Assembly (NCBI GenBank): GCA_026713345.1
Contig: JAPOOQ010000498.1
Location: 1-23,489 of the forward strand
Direction: 5' to 3'
From: Gemmatimonadota bacterium
GTDB taxonomy: Bacteria > Gemmatimonadota > Gemmatimonadetes > Longimicrobiales > Gaopeijiaceae
Length of the DNA: 23,489 nt
Part shown: piece by piece, positions 11,134 through 19,018 of the stretch
Numbering within the stretch: the stretch's first letter is position 1
How the letters are laid out: every line of letters begins with the position of its first letter
Made by a program: the position numbers and the translations under genes
Notes under the pieces: model-generated
Told to the model about the DNA's origin: nothing
The model's database searches: none
The model's input: only the letters and a program-made list of their open reading frames with translations

Positions 11134-14100
11134 ATGACTCCCGGCACCCGACGTGCGAAGATGAAGCTCCCCCTTGCCGGCAAGCTGGTTCTCGCCCGGT
11201 GGGTGATCCGCGAACTTGGTCTGGACAGCTTCGCCGACCTCGCCAAGCAGCTCGGCGCCGAGCCCCGGGAAGGTCTCGACGAGAGCAACGTGCACTGGTT
11301 CCACCACGAGCTCTGTGGGATTCCGCGGGAGCAGCGTCCCCGGCTGCCGGACGACGCGCTGCTCGCCCATGACCAGGCTATCGTGTCCGTCACGCGGCGC
11401 CTTAACGAGAGCCGTCTGCGGCACGGCAAGCGTCCCATCCAGTGGAAGTACTTCCAGTACCTGTCACTTCTCTTCACCGAGATCTATCTGGAGCGGTACT
11501 TCACGGACCCCGAGGCACTGCGGGCCTCGCTCAACGGCGTAATCCGCAGCTACAACGACGCGCTCCCCGCCGGCCACGCATCCGACCGGCTGGAATCGCT
11601 CCCAATCGGTCCGGACCCCCGCGGCCAGCTCAACAAGCTCGCCTTCTGGATGGCGACGGGCAGCGGCAAGACCCTGCTCATGCACGCGCACATCCTCCGT
11701 TACGAGGAGCTGGCTCGCAAGCACGGGCAGGCGGACCACCTGAACCGCACCCTCCTCCTCACCCCCAACGAAGGACTCTCGCGCCAGCACCTCGAAGAGT
11801 TCGAGATCGCGGGGATCACCGCCAGTATCTTTTCCAAGGACGGAGGCGACCTCTTCCAACGAGGAGGGGTCGAGATTCTTGACGTCCACAAGCTCGCCGA
11901 CGACATGGGCGACAAGACCGTCGCGGTCTCCGCGCTTGAGGGACCGAACCTGGTTCTGATCGACGAAGGGCACCGGGGTACATCGTCCGGTAAAGCGGGC
12001 GTGTGGATGGGCTACCGCAACCAGCTCTGCGAGGGAGGCTTCTCCTTCGAGTACTCTGCCACCTTCGGGCAGGCGATCAAGGGCGACCGCGAGCTGACCA
12101 ACGAGTACGCGCGCAGCACCCTCGTGGACTATTCCTACCGCTGGTTCCACCGCGACGGCTTCGGCAAGGACTACCGCATCGTCAACATGAACGAAGACGC
12201 CGTCGAGTGGCGTACCCGCTACCTGACAGCCGCCTTGCTGACTTTCTTCCAGCAGCAGTGGATCTACGTGAGGCACGGCAGCGCCTTTCGCCCCTACAAC
12301 GTCGAGCCCCCGCTCTGGGTGTTCGTGGGAAGCAAGGTGACGAAGAGTCTGTCCGTGAAGGACGCGTCGGACGTCGTGGAGATCCTCCGGTTCCTGGCTG
12401 GCTACCTGTCCGAAAGGGACGCCAGTGTTGAGCGCATTGACCGCATATTGCACGACGACAAGCGTGTCGAGCACGACCAACTGCGACTGCCGGGAGACTT
12501 CAACCCACTGATCGAGGCGGGTCTGGACGCCGGGCAGCTCTATCGCGAGAGCCTCGCCACGACCTTCAACGCCCCGTCGGGCGGCACGCTCCGAGTCGAG
12601 CGCCTCAAGGGGTCCGCCGGGGAGCTGGCGCTGCGGGTGGGCGAGACGAACGAGCCGTTCGGCGTCGTGAACGTGGGCGATCCCGCCAAGCTCGCGAAGA
12701 AGTGCGAGGAGGCCGGACTGATCGTGCACGAGCGCGAGTTCGCCGGTTCCGTGTTCCACAGAGTCAACGAACCGGATTCGCGGATCAATGTGGTGGTCGG
12801 CGCGAAGAAGTTCACCGAGGGCTGGAACAGCTGGCGCGTGAGTTCGATGGGACTGATGAACGTCGGCAAGAGCGAAGGGTCGCAGATCATCCAGCTGTTC
12901 GGCCGCGGCGTGCGCCTCAAGGGGCTGGGCATGAGCTTGAAGCGCAGTTCGGCGGATCGATCGGCAGGCGCAGAGCGTCGACCGACCCACCTTGACCGCC
13001 TCGAAACACTCCACGTTTTCGGAGTCAAGGCTGGCTACATGGCGCAGTTCAGGGATTTCCTCAAGGAGGAAGGACTGGCCGTCGATCCTGTCGAGGAGTT
13101 CATTCCGATCAATGTCCCGGATCTCCCGTCCGGTCTCAAGGTGATCCGTGTGGCGGAGTCGGTGGCCGGCGGTGATCCGGCCGGAGCATTTCGGCGATCG
13201 GGTCCGCGTTTCGCCCTACGGACGCCGTGGGACCAGAAATTGTCCGAAGCGGTGCGAAGCCGACTCGTCACGCCGCGGGTACCGCTGGACTGGCGTCCAA
13301 GAGTTCAGACGATCCGGTCGGAGGAGGAGGAAGGGTGGGGCGACGACCAGACGGACCAAAACGAGGAGAAGCTTCTTCCCCGTCATCTGGCCTTGTTCGA
13401 CGAGGACGCGCTTTGCCTGTCGCTGCAGCGGTTCAAGAGGGAGCGAGGATGGCACGGCCTCGCCATCGCCAAATCGGTTGTGAACGAACTCCTGCGCGTC
13501 GGCGACTGGTACAGGTTGCTCATTCCCGCAGATGAACTGCGCTTCGACAGCTTGCGGAAGGCGCGGATGTGGCAGGACATCGCGCTCGCGCTGCTCAAGA
13601 AATACGTGACGCGGTATTGGGGAGCCCGCCGCCAGGCCTGGGAAGCCGATCACTTGGAGTACAGCGATCTAAAGCTGGACCACGGCAACTTCCCTCGTGT
13701 GATGCGGGATGGTGGGGAGGTCAAGGGCTACCAAATCGTCATCGCCGCCGACCAAACTGACGCCAAGGAGCTGCGGGATTGGATCGACGAGGTCCGCCAG
13801 GTGATCGAGTCGGGAGACGGGTCGCTGCCCCCGAAGCCTGTCACGCAGCAACTTGCGCTTGACGCCGTCGCTCTGGACCACCATCTCTACTCGCCGCTCC
13901 TGGTTACGGTCCACGAACAGGCCGTTACCGTTTCCCCGCCGGGACTGAATCACGGCGAGCATCAGTTCGTAGAGGACTTCCGAGCCCACTGCGAGCGAGT
14001 CCGGCCCGAGGGACAACGGCTGCATCTGCTGCGCAACATGAGCCGTGGACACGGGATCGGCTTCTTCGAAGCGAACAACTTCCATCCCGACTTCATTCTG

Positions 14101-14400
14101 TGGGCGGTGTCCGGTGACCGGCAGCACATCGCGTTCATCGATCCGAAGAGCATCGCCTGGATGGAGGCCGACGACCCCAAGGTGCGGCTCGCGACACAGA
14201 TCAAGGAGATCGAGAAGCGCCTCGGCGACCCCAATGTCCGGCTGGACTCGTTCATCGTGTCGGTCACGCCGTTCGAGAAAAAAGAGCGGTCATGGAAAAT
14301 GTCAAAGGCCGAGATGGCGGAGCGGCATGTCTTCTTCATAGAGGACCGTGCGACCTACGTTGGAGAGATGCTCAGGCGGATGGGGGTCAACTCCGGCTGA
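11134..14400 (+). CDS. Helicase-nuclease (Res-like subunit) of a type III-like restriction-modification system
   Basis: This 1088-residue SF2 helicase has Walker A in MATGSGKTLLM (173-183) and the Walker B/DExH motif DEGH at 277-280. FSFEYSATFGQ follows as motif III. FTEGWNSW and QIIQLFGRGVRLKG (about 570-595) are motifs V and VI. Near the C-terminus, HPDFILW (D986) and FIDPKS (D1003, K1005) form a PD-(D/E)xK-like nuclease signature, as expected for type III Res. Together with the upstream methyltransferase, it would cut unmodified DNA after ATP-driven movement. The gene starts 27 bp after the DUF1828-type gene. An ATG at 11161 (MKLPLAGKLV) is an alternative start that fits the conserved part better. 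The 3' end converges on the CBASS operon, 59 bp away. Confidence 0.9.
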   Translation: MTPGTRRAKMKLPLAGKLVLARWVIRELGLDSFADLAKQLGAEPREGLDESNVHWFHHELCGIPREQRPRLPDDALLAHDQAIVSVTRRLNESRLRHGKRPIQWKYFQYLSLLFTEIYLERYFTDPEALRASLNGVIRSYNDALPAGHASDRLESLPIGPDPRGQLNKLAFWMATGSGKTLLMHAHILRYEELARKHGQADHLNRTLLLTPNEGLSRQHLEEFEIAGITASIFSKDGGDLFQRGGVEILDVHKLADDMGDKTVAVSALEGPNLVLIDEGHRGTSSGKAGVWMGYRNQLCEGGFSFEYSATFGQAIKGDRELTNEYARSTLVDYSYRWFHRDGFGKDYRIVNMNEDAVEWRTRYLTAALLTFFQQQWIYVRHGSAFRPYNVEPPLWVFVGSKVTKSLSVKDASDVVEILRFLAGYLSERDASVERIDRILHDDKRVEHDQLRLPGDFNPLIEAGLDAGQLYRESLATTFNAPSGGTLRVERLKGSAGELALRVGETNEPFGVVNVGDPAKLAKKCEEAGLIVHEREFAGSVFHRVNEPDSRINVVVGAKKFTEGWNSWRVSSMGLMNVGKSEGSQIIQLFGRGVRLKGLGMSLKRSSADRSAGAERRPTHLDRLETLHVFGVKAGYMAQFRDFLKEEGLAVDPVEEFIPINVPDLPSGLKVIRVAESVAGGDPAGAFRRSGPRFALRTPWDQKLSEAVRSRLVTPRVPLDWRPRVQTIRSEEEEGWGDDQTDQNEEKLLPRHLALFDEDALCLSLQRFKRERGWHGLAIAKSVVNELLRVGDWYRLLIPADELRFDSLRKARMWQDIALALLKKYVTRYWGARRQAWEADHLEYSDLKLDHGNFPRVMRDGGEVKGYQIVIAADQTDAKELRDWIDEVRQVIESGDGSLPPKPVTQQLALDAVALDHHLYSPLLVTVHEQAVTVSPPGLNHGEHQFVEDFRAHCERVRPEGQRLHLLRNMSRGHGIGFFEANNFHPDFILWAVSGDRQHIAFIDPKSIAWMEADDPKVRLATQIKEIEKRLGDPNVRLDSFIVSVTPFEKKERSWKMSKAEMAERHVFFIEDRATYVGEMLRRMGVNSG

Positions 14401-14459
14401 CGAGCCACACATAGCACCACGGCGACGGAGAATACCATCGGGCTGAGCCGTTGTCCCGA

Positions 14460-15125
14460 CTATGCCGAGGGGCTGACGGGGCGCGACTGCGATTGGCGCA
14501 GCAGTGACAAGTCGTTCCGGGCGAATTGGGGATCGACGTTGTTCCTGAGAGTCCAGACGAGCCGCCTGTGACACTTGCGGATTCTCTTCCCGCTGCCGCA
14601 GGGACAGGGATCGGATGCCTTTGGATGACCGTGAGATGCCAACACGATCAGGAACCGCTCGATCGTGGCGACGCTCGGTGAGCCCAGTTCGGAAAGGGTG
14701 TCGCTGAAACTCTCGACGATGCCAGCGGCGTCGTGCGATCGCTCCTGGCCGGGTGGCCACTGACCGTGGGTCTGGTAGTAGGCTTGCCGCGCGAAGTACG
14801 GTACGACGAAGCACGTAAGGAAGTCCGTCAAGTTCGATCCCCGCGGCCAGTGAAGACGGTATTCCGAAGACACACAGAGGCATGCTACTCCCGACTCCAT
14901 CACATGCCGATCCGCGGTCCAGGGGATTTCCTCCTTTCGGCATACCAACCGGGGGATTCCCTCGGGATAGTCGTCCGGTATCCGGAGGTCAACGGTGAAG
15001 CCGATACCTGAATCGAGCCAAAGTGTCCCGGTGACCGTGGCTGGCTCGGCGGATGTGTCGAGTGTGAGCGTGGGAAACGCCGCCACGAGTCGCTCGCGCT
15101 CACGGCTGGCGGTTCCTTCGTTCAT
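14460..15125 (-). CDS. CBASS E2-like (Cap2-type) protein with C-terminal SEC-C zinc motif
   Basis: This 221-residue protein has an E2-ubiquitin-conjugating-like core: the strand-turn block FTVDLRIPDDYPEGIPRLVC (43-62), then GVACLCV with two candidate catalytic cysteines (C82, C84), then WPRGSNLTDFL and VVPYFARQAYY. The C-terminus carries DPCPCGSGKRIRKCH (172-186), a SEC-C motif with zinc ligands C174, C176, C185 and H186. In short type II CBASS an E2-like enzyme acts on the cyclase to prime signalling without an E1 partner; no E1 or JAB domain is seen here. Its ATG overlaps the cyclase stop codon as ATGA (15122-15125), so it is the last gene of the operon. Which cysteine is catalytic, and what SEC-C does here, are not determined. 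Confidence 0.85.
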   Translation of the reverse strand: MNEGTASRERERLVAAFPTLTLDTSAEPATVTGTLWLDSGIGFTVDLRIPDDYPEGIPRLVCRKEEIPWTADRHVMESGVACLCVSSEYRLHWPRGSNLTDFLTCFVVPYFARQAYYQTHGQWPPGQERSHDAAGIVESFSDTLSELGSPSVATIERFLIVLASHGHPKASDPCPCGSGKRIRKCHRRLVWTLRNNVDPQFARNDLSLLRQSQSRPVSPSA

Positions 15126-16150
15126 GATATGATGTCTTCACTGTAGCAGTACGACTTCGGGGCGGAGACCACGGCAGGGGCGGCCACTCCCGCGGCCGTG
15201 CGTCTCTTCTCTTCCGTCTCAGCGTCCTCAATTCGCTGGTCGAAGAAGTCCGTGCTGAGGACTGTCTTCCAGGCCTTGAGAGCCTCCGACAACATGCAGT
15301 TCGGGCGGTCGAGCGTGGCGAAAGTCTCCACTGCCCAACCGAGCAACTCGCGGAGCTTCTCGGTCCGGTGCTTGGTGTCGTCATCGATCAGCCATTCTCC
15401 AGACACAACGGGATGCGCCACCATCAGATTGTTCTCGAGTCGACGGTGGACGGCCTCGATGAGCTTCCGCAGTTCGATGTCGAGGCGCCCGTCGGACGAC
15501 TGATAGCATTCCTGGACCAGCACCGTGAGTACGAAGCCGCTGGGCAGCGTTGTGTACGAGGGCCGGTTCTTGCAGATGGACTTGAGCAGTCGAATCAGTT
15601 CGCGAGAGTGCTCCATGCCACCCGCCTTCTTTGCCTTGACCCACTCCCGGAACCATCCGTTCACGCCTTCCGGGTCCGAGTCCTTCCAGTCGACACTGGC
15701 CAATTCGTACTTGTCGTTGCCGATCCAATCTGTCGTCGACCGGTAGACAGGGATGTCCACGTGCGGTCCATCGTCATAGTACACCCGGACGCAGTTGGTC
15801 TTGATCTCCGGATCAGTCTTGAAGGAGCCGTCATCCACAGCATCGCGGACCATCTTGCGAGCATCCAGGGCCGTCTTCGAAGCGCCCTTTGGCCCGATCA
15901 GGGACTTCGCTGTGAAGACCACGCCGTCGTCGATGTCGTACGCGCTCTCCGGTTCCTGGATGACGGTTCCCATCGCGTACGATCCCTGGATCACCGACTT
16001 TACGGGTGCTGGGTCCTCGTTTTTCGTGAGGCCGCGTCGAAGGCGCTTGCGGTTCGCGTCCCTGCGGTCGCGCAGCTTCTTCTTCTGGTCCTCCGTGAGC
16101 CTGACGCGCTCGTCGTGGTAGGCCCGAATGTCGTTATCGCAGTTTTTCAT
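15122..16150 (-). CDS. CD-NTase, CBASS cyclic-nucleotide synthase (DncV-like)
   Basis: This 342-residue nucleotidyltransferase has the full catalytic signature: helix-start motif QGSYAMGT (G56, S57), the metal-binding pair in YDIDDGVVF (D72, D74), and a third acidic residue in HVDIPVY (D132). The DIDDG form resembles DncV-like enzymes that make cyclic GMP-AMP, but the exact product cannot be read from sequence. It is expected to sense phage infection and produce the second messenger for the adjacent phospholipase. The start at 16150 has an AAGGTGAG ribosome-binding site and lies 17 bp inside the phospholipase gene. A longer upstream extension was rejected. The C-terminal tail ends ...YCYSEDIIS, without the terminal glycine that E2-primed cyclases often use. 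Confidence 0.92.
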   Translation of the reverse strand: MKNCDNDIRAYHDERVRLTEDQKKKLRDRRDANRKRLRRGLTKNEDPAPVKSVIQGSYAMGTVIQEPESAYDIDDGVVFTAKSLIGPKGASKTALDARKMVRDAVDDGSFKTDPEIKTNCVRVYYDDGPHVDIPVYRSTTDWIGNDKYELASVDWKDSDPEGVNGWFREWVKAKKAGGMEHSRELIRLLKSICKNRPSYTTLPSGFVLTVLVQECYQSSDGRLDIELRKLIEAVHRRLENNLMVAHPVVSGEWLIDDDTKHRTEKLRELLGWAVETFATLDRPNCMLSEALKAWKTVLSTDFFDQRIEDAETEEKRRTAAGVAAPAVVSAPKSYCYSEDIIS

Positions 16151-17261
16151 GTTTCTCACCTTCTGGTTCGGGGTGGTTGTCGGTCTCCGGCATCCGTGCG
16201 AAGACCTGCTTGAGAATGGTCCCCCGGCGATCGTCGCTCTGGGTCCATCGATATGTCTCATGGGCGTCGGTGTTTCCCAACTGTCTCATCAGGTTCCGGG
16301 AATCACGGGATGTGGAATCGAGTTGGAGGAGGTGAGCCTGGTGGGGAGACGGTTTGGACTCAGCGCAACGCAGGATCTCCACTTGCTTTCCCAATGGTGC
16401 CAATTGTTCCGCGAGTAGGGTGGCGGCGTGGGTCGCGGCCCGGGCCTGGGTGTCCATGCCGAGCGTGAGCGGCAGAACACCCGCGCGCCAGGCAAGAATC
16501 CCGCGGGCGAGCCTGGGAGATGGATCGGCACCAACGGGGGCCGGGCACGTACCAACGGAGACAATGACGATCGGCTGGTCCGGTTTGGCAACGGCCAGCC
16601 CGTCAATCAGCCCCAGAAGTACCGGATTGTTGGCCCACAGCCCGCCGTCCGCGAACACCTGCCCTTCGATCCCGTCCTCAGTGATCGAGGCAAGCGGGAG
16701 ATAGATCGGGGCCGCGCTGCTCGCGACGCAGGCGTCGACCACCGACAGGTCATCGTCCCGGTTCTTGGACGGGATATGGGGCGTCTTGAAGACCCTTGGG
16801 CTGTGCTGTAGCAGCCGCGTCGCCGAAATGGCGAGACCGATGCCGCGTCGTTCGTAGATCTGACCCAGCGTCATCGTGCCGAAGATGTTGCGAAGCGCGG
16901 ACGCCAGTTCCCCGCTGTTACCCGCCGAGTGGCGGAGATGACGGACACCCCATGTCAGGAAACGTGCCCTGTCCCGCCACCGAAGCGACACTGGACCGGG
17001 GGGCATGGGACGTGGGAAGATCAGGGGACCGATCTGCTCGTAGAGGATTGCGACCTTGTCGATCGGGATTCCGGCCGCGATTCCGGCTGCGAGGATTGCC
17101 CCGGTACTTGTCCCCACGACCAGATCGAAGCCCTTTCCGATGTCGAGGGGGCCCGCCTGCTGTAGCTTGGCGAAGCGCTCGCCGAGCACCTTGAGGACAG
17201 TGGCGGAGTAGAGGCCGCGCATGCCGCCACCGTCCAGCGAGAGTACGTTGAGATTGTTCAT
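16134..17261 (-). CDS. capV: Patatin-like phospholipase, CBASS effector
   Basis: This 375-residue patatin-family lipase has the oxyanion motif DGGGMRG (10-16), the nucleophile elbow GTSTG with S52, and the catalytic aspartate in ADGGLW (D205), completing the Ser-Asp dyad. In characterised CBASS operons this effector (CapV) is switched on by the cyclic nucleotide and degrades membrane phospholipids, killing the infected cell. No signal peptide or membrane segment is visible, as expected for a cytoplasmic effector. The ATG at 17261 is preferred over a TTG at 17270. No good ribosome-binding site precedes it, but the inverted repeat CGTAC-AAC-GTACG (17264-17276) does. The gene overlaps the cyclase gene by 17 bp. 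Confidence 0.92.
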   Translation of the reverse strand: MNNLNVLSLDGGGMRGLYSATVLKVLGERFAKLQQAGPLDIGKGFDLVVGTSTGAILAAGIAAGIPIDKVAILYEQIGPLIFPRPMPPGPVSLRWRDRARFLTWGVRHLRHSAGNSGELASALRNIFGTMTLGQIYERRGIGLAISATRLLQHSPRVFKTPHIPSKNRDDDLSVVDACVASSAAPIYLPLASITEDGIEGQVFADGGLWANNPVLLGLIDGLAVAKPDQPIVIVSVGTCPAPVGADPSPRLARGILAWRAGVLPLTLGMDTQARAATHAATLLAEQLAPLGKQVEILRCAESKPSPHQAHLLQLDSTSRDSRNLMRQLGNTDAHETYRWTQSDDRRGTILKQVFARMPETDNHPEPEGEKHEKLR

Positions 17262-17263
17262 GT

Positions 17264-17276
17264 CGTACAACGTACG
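17264..17276 (-). promoter_or_regulatory. Inverted repeat just before the phospholipase start codon
   Basis: CGTAC-AAC-GTACG, a perfect 5-3-5 inverted repeat, lies 3 bp upstream of the ATG at 17261. It sits in the 102-bp gap that separates the regulatory pair from the effector genes, the only large gap in the operon. It could be an internal operator, or a small RNA hairpin that hides the start site. I see no convincing -35/-10 pair next to it. Confidence 0.35.
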
Positions 17277-17363
17277 CTAACATTGTCGGTTACGCAACCC
17301 GGGCTGGTGGTCAGACTCTACCCAAGCGACCGGAATCGCACTGAACTGGGCGGTGTGCTTGAG

Positions 17364-18062
17364 CTAAAGGGTTCCCTGGTCGTCCGAAGGGAAGAGACCT
17401 GCGAGCCTGATCCTCGCCACCGCCGGGTTCACGTCAAACACCTCCGCCACGCGGCGGGCGGCGGCCTCACGGTGGGTGGACGGAAGCACGCGATTGCCGA
17501 ACAGCCCTTGTTCCTCGGTGAGCGATTCCACGCCCTTCTCAACGAGCTCCCGGGGTAGGAGGAGTCCTCCGATAGCCTGGTTGGCTTGCCACTCCCACCA
17601 TTTGCCGTGGTAGCTCGTGCCAGTCGCTCCGATGTCATCCTCACGACAAAGGATGCGTCGCTTCTCGTAATCGAAGCAGTCATCCAACAGGGGATGTCGG
17701 AGCTCTCCCTGCGCGAACAAGGGTCCATGCAGGAGACCGTGGCCAGCCTCGTGGGCCCAGGTGGAGCGAGCCCGACGCTCACCTACTCGCCCGTCAGCGG
17801 ACAGTGATCTGGATACCGTGATTTCCTCAAGGCTACCATCGCGCCTGAACGCGGCGGCTCCCAATACGCCTGTCGGCAGGCTATCGTAGACCGCCCTGCA
17901 GTCGAACGCTTTCTCGACGAAGAGCTCGATTTCCACTGGGGCGCACGTCGTCGGCAGACATCCAGCCGACTTCAGGGCATCAGCGCAAATGCGCTCGATT
18001 TCGCCATCCTCGAAGTAGAGCCGCCGCCCGAATGGCTTTCCCGGTGCTGGCCTCTCCCTCAT
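17364..18062 (-). CDS. ImmA/IrrE-type metallopeptidase, CapP-like CBASS regulator
   Basis: This 232-residue protein has the zinc-peptidase motif HEAGH (H104, E105, H108) and a likely third ligand E157 in WEWQAN, followed by GGLLLPREL. This is the signature of ImmA/IrrE peptidases, which cleave a partner XRE repressor. The ATG overlaps the stop codon of the upstream XRE gene (ATGA, 18059-18062), so the pair is translationally coupled. It lies directly before the CBASS effector, the arrangement described for CapH/CapP modules in which the peptidase cleaves the repressor after DNA damage. The trigger here is inferred. Usual length, all ligands present. Confidence 0.88.
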   Translation of the reverse strand: MRERPAPGKPFGRRLYFEDGEIERICADALKSAGCLPTTCAPVEIELFVEKAFDCRAVYDSLPTGVLGAAAFRRDGSLEEITVSRSLSADGRVGERRARSTWAHEAGHGLLHGPLFAQGELRHPLLDDCFDYEKRRILCREDDIGATGTSYHGKWWEWQANQAIGGLLLPRELVEKGVESLTEEQGLFGNRVLPSTHREAAARRVAEVFDVNPAVARIRLAGLFPSDDQGTL

Positions 18063-18421
18063 CGGTCGTTGCTCTCTGCCTCGGACTTCTTAAGCCGGTT
18101 GATCATTTCCTCCGGTGTGAGGCCCTTCCTGATCTGGTCCGTGGTCGTCCGGAGGGCAAGCCGCCACTCAGGATCATCCATGGAGAGCTTCCGCAAGGTC
18201 GTGATTGATTCGCGGTGGTCGTACTCCTTGAGGTGGGCAAGCTCAACCCGGAGTTCCTTGGCGATCGCCCGGAGAACACCTTCAGAGGGGAACCGGCGTC
18301 CCAGCTCGATGTCGGAGAGGAAGGGTGCCGATTTGCCAATTCGGGTAGCCAGCTGTCGCAGCGATAGATTTCGGTCGAGCCTTAGCTCCCTGATCCGTTC
18401 CCCGAAGGTCGTACCGTCCAT
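18059..18421 (-). CDS. XRE-family HTH repressor, CapH-like CBASS regulator
   Basis: This 120-residue protein has an N-terminal XRE helix-turn-helix. GERIRELRLDRNLSLRQLAT is followed by the recognition part GKSAPFLSDIELGRRFPSEG and the closing helix LRAIAKELRV (about 7-58). The C-terminal 60 residues are charged and helical, a likely dimerisation region and target of the adjacent peptidase. The ATG at 18421 has a GGGAG ribosome-binding site 9 bp upstream. It is the first gene of the five-gene CBASS operon and probably represses it through the CCTACC-AA-GGTAGG palindrome about 38 bp upstream. Confidence 0.9.
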   Translation of the reverse strand: MDGTTFGERIRELRLDRNLSLRQLATRIGKSAPFLSDIELGRRFPSEGVLRAIAKELRVELAHLKEYDHRESITTLRKLSMDDPEWRLALRTTTDQIRKGLTPEEMINRLKKSEAESNDR

Positions 18422-18459
18422 GTCCGAATACTCCCGGTTCTGGTGGAAGGCGAGCCCTT

Positions 18460-18486
18460 CCTACCAAGGTAGGCGAAGCCATTACA
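18460..18486 (-). promoter_or_regulatory. Candidate promoter and operator of the CBASS operon
   Basis: A perfect inverted repeat, CCTACC-AA-GGTAGG, occupies 18460-18473. On the minus strand it begins 7 bp after TGTAAT (18486-18481), a -10 hexamer matching consensus at five of six positions, so the palindrome would cover the transcription start. No good -35 is seen at the right distance. An XRE repressor bound there would block the whole operon; this is inference. Confidence 0.5.
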
Positions 18487-18596
18487 CAGGACTAGCCACG
18501 GCGGTCCCAGGTGTAGAACCGGATCGGTGGGCCGACGTACCTTCAGGTGCCGGGCTCCGGCCATCGAATGGGACGATCACGACTACTTAATCAGTC

Positions 18597-18638
18597 ACAT
18601 GGTCAGTGACCACGGCGGCACTTGGTCAGTGATCAAGT
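18597..18638 (+). repeat. Tandem TGGTCAnTGACCA palindromes beyond the CBASS operon
   Basis: Two palindromes lie side by side. TGGTCA-G-TGACCA (18600-18612) is perfect with 6-bp arms. ACTTGGTCA-G-TGATCAAGT (18620-18638) has 9-bp arms with one mismatch. Their centres are 23 bp apart, about two helical turns. An imperfect relative, ACTTAATCA, precedes them at 18585-18593. The core matches the sites at 5390-5437. Confidence 0.6.
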
Positions 18639-18705
18639 TGGAGGACCGATGCGGGGAATGGCGCTGTGGGGGAGGTGGGTGGTGGCGTGACTGGCTCGTG
18701 ATGAA

Positions 18706-18734
18706 TTGCTGTAACTACATTCTATATGTATAAT
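18706..18734 (+). promoter_or_regulatory. Promoter of brnTA, predicted leaderless
   Basis: TTGCTG (18706-18711), a 17-bp spacer and a perfect TATAAT (18729-18734) form a strong sigma-70-type promoter. The brnT ATG begins 6 bp after the -10 box, where transcription should start, so the mRNA would have no leader. An imperfect 18-bp palindrome, CATTCTATATGTATAATG (18718-18735), covers the -10 box and could be the BrnA operator. Confidence 0.75.
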
Positions 18735-18739
18735 GCAAG

Positions 18740-19018
18740 ATGCAATTCGAGTGGGACGAGACCAAGAATCAGACGAACATCCGTAAGCACGGCATCGGGT
18801 TCGAGACGGCCATGCGCATCTTCGAGGGAACCGTCGTCACGTCGCCCGATCGTCGTGGGGACTACGGTGAGGAGCGACACATCAGCATTGGCCGGGTGGA
18901 TCCCGGAGCGCTGATCGTGGTTGCCCACACCGAGCGCCGTGGGCGCATCCGTCTGATCTCGGCCCGTCCGGCGTCGCGCAAGGAAAGGAGAGTCTACCAT
19001 GAGCGAACGCTACGATAG
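18740..19018 (+). CDS. brnT: BrnT-family toxin (ribonuclease)
   Basis: This 92-residue protein shows the BrnT pattern from its first residues: FEWDETKNQTNIRKHGIGFETAMRIF, then GEERHISIGRV, then IVVAHTERRGRIRLISARPASRKERRVY. BrnT is a RelE-fold ribonuclease that halts translation. The start is the ATG at 18740, just after a near-consensus promoter, without room for a ribosome-binding site. The gene overlaps brnA by 20 bp. It is toxin-first, the usual order for brnTA, and appears intact. Confidence 0.93.
   Translation: MQFEWDETKNQTNIRKHGIGFETAMRIFEGTVVTSPDRRGDYGEERHISIGRVDPGALIVVAHTERRGRIRLISARPASRKERRVYHERTLR

Larger units (their letters stand above)
18422..18739. other. Gene-free stretch of 318 bp between the divergent CBASS and brnT operons
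   Basis: No convincing gene lies here. The left part holds the presumed CBASS promoter and operator, the middle holds the TGGTCAnTGACCA palindromes, and the right end holds the brnT promoter. A 68-codon plus-strand frame (18527-18733) reads through it but has no protein-like composition. It was rejected as a gene. Confidence 0.6.

Noticed and set aside
11464..13014. A 516-codon minus-strand frame opposite the helicase-nuclease
   Set aside because: It has no recognisable motif and unusual composition; the plus-strand frame carries all the helicase motifs.
16151..16261. N-terminal extension of the cyclase frame (MRHIDGPRATIAGG...)
   Set aside because: It lies inside the phospholipase gene, has no family-like sequence, and the ATG at 16150 has a good ribosome-binding site.
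18527..18733. A 68-codon plus-strand frame across the palindromes
   Set aside because: Biased composition (Trp/Gly/Arg-rich), no ribosome-binding site, and it runs into the brnT promoter. At most it is a decayed remnant.
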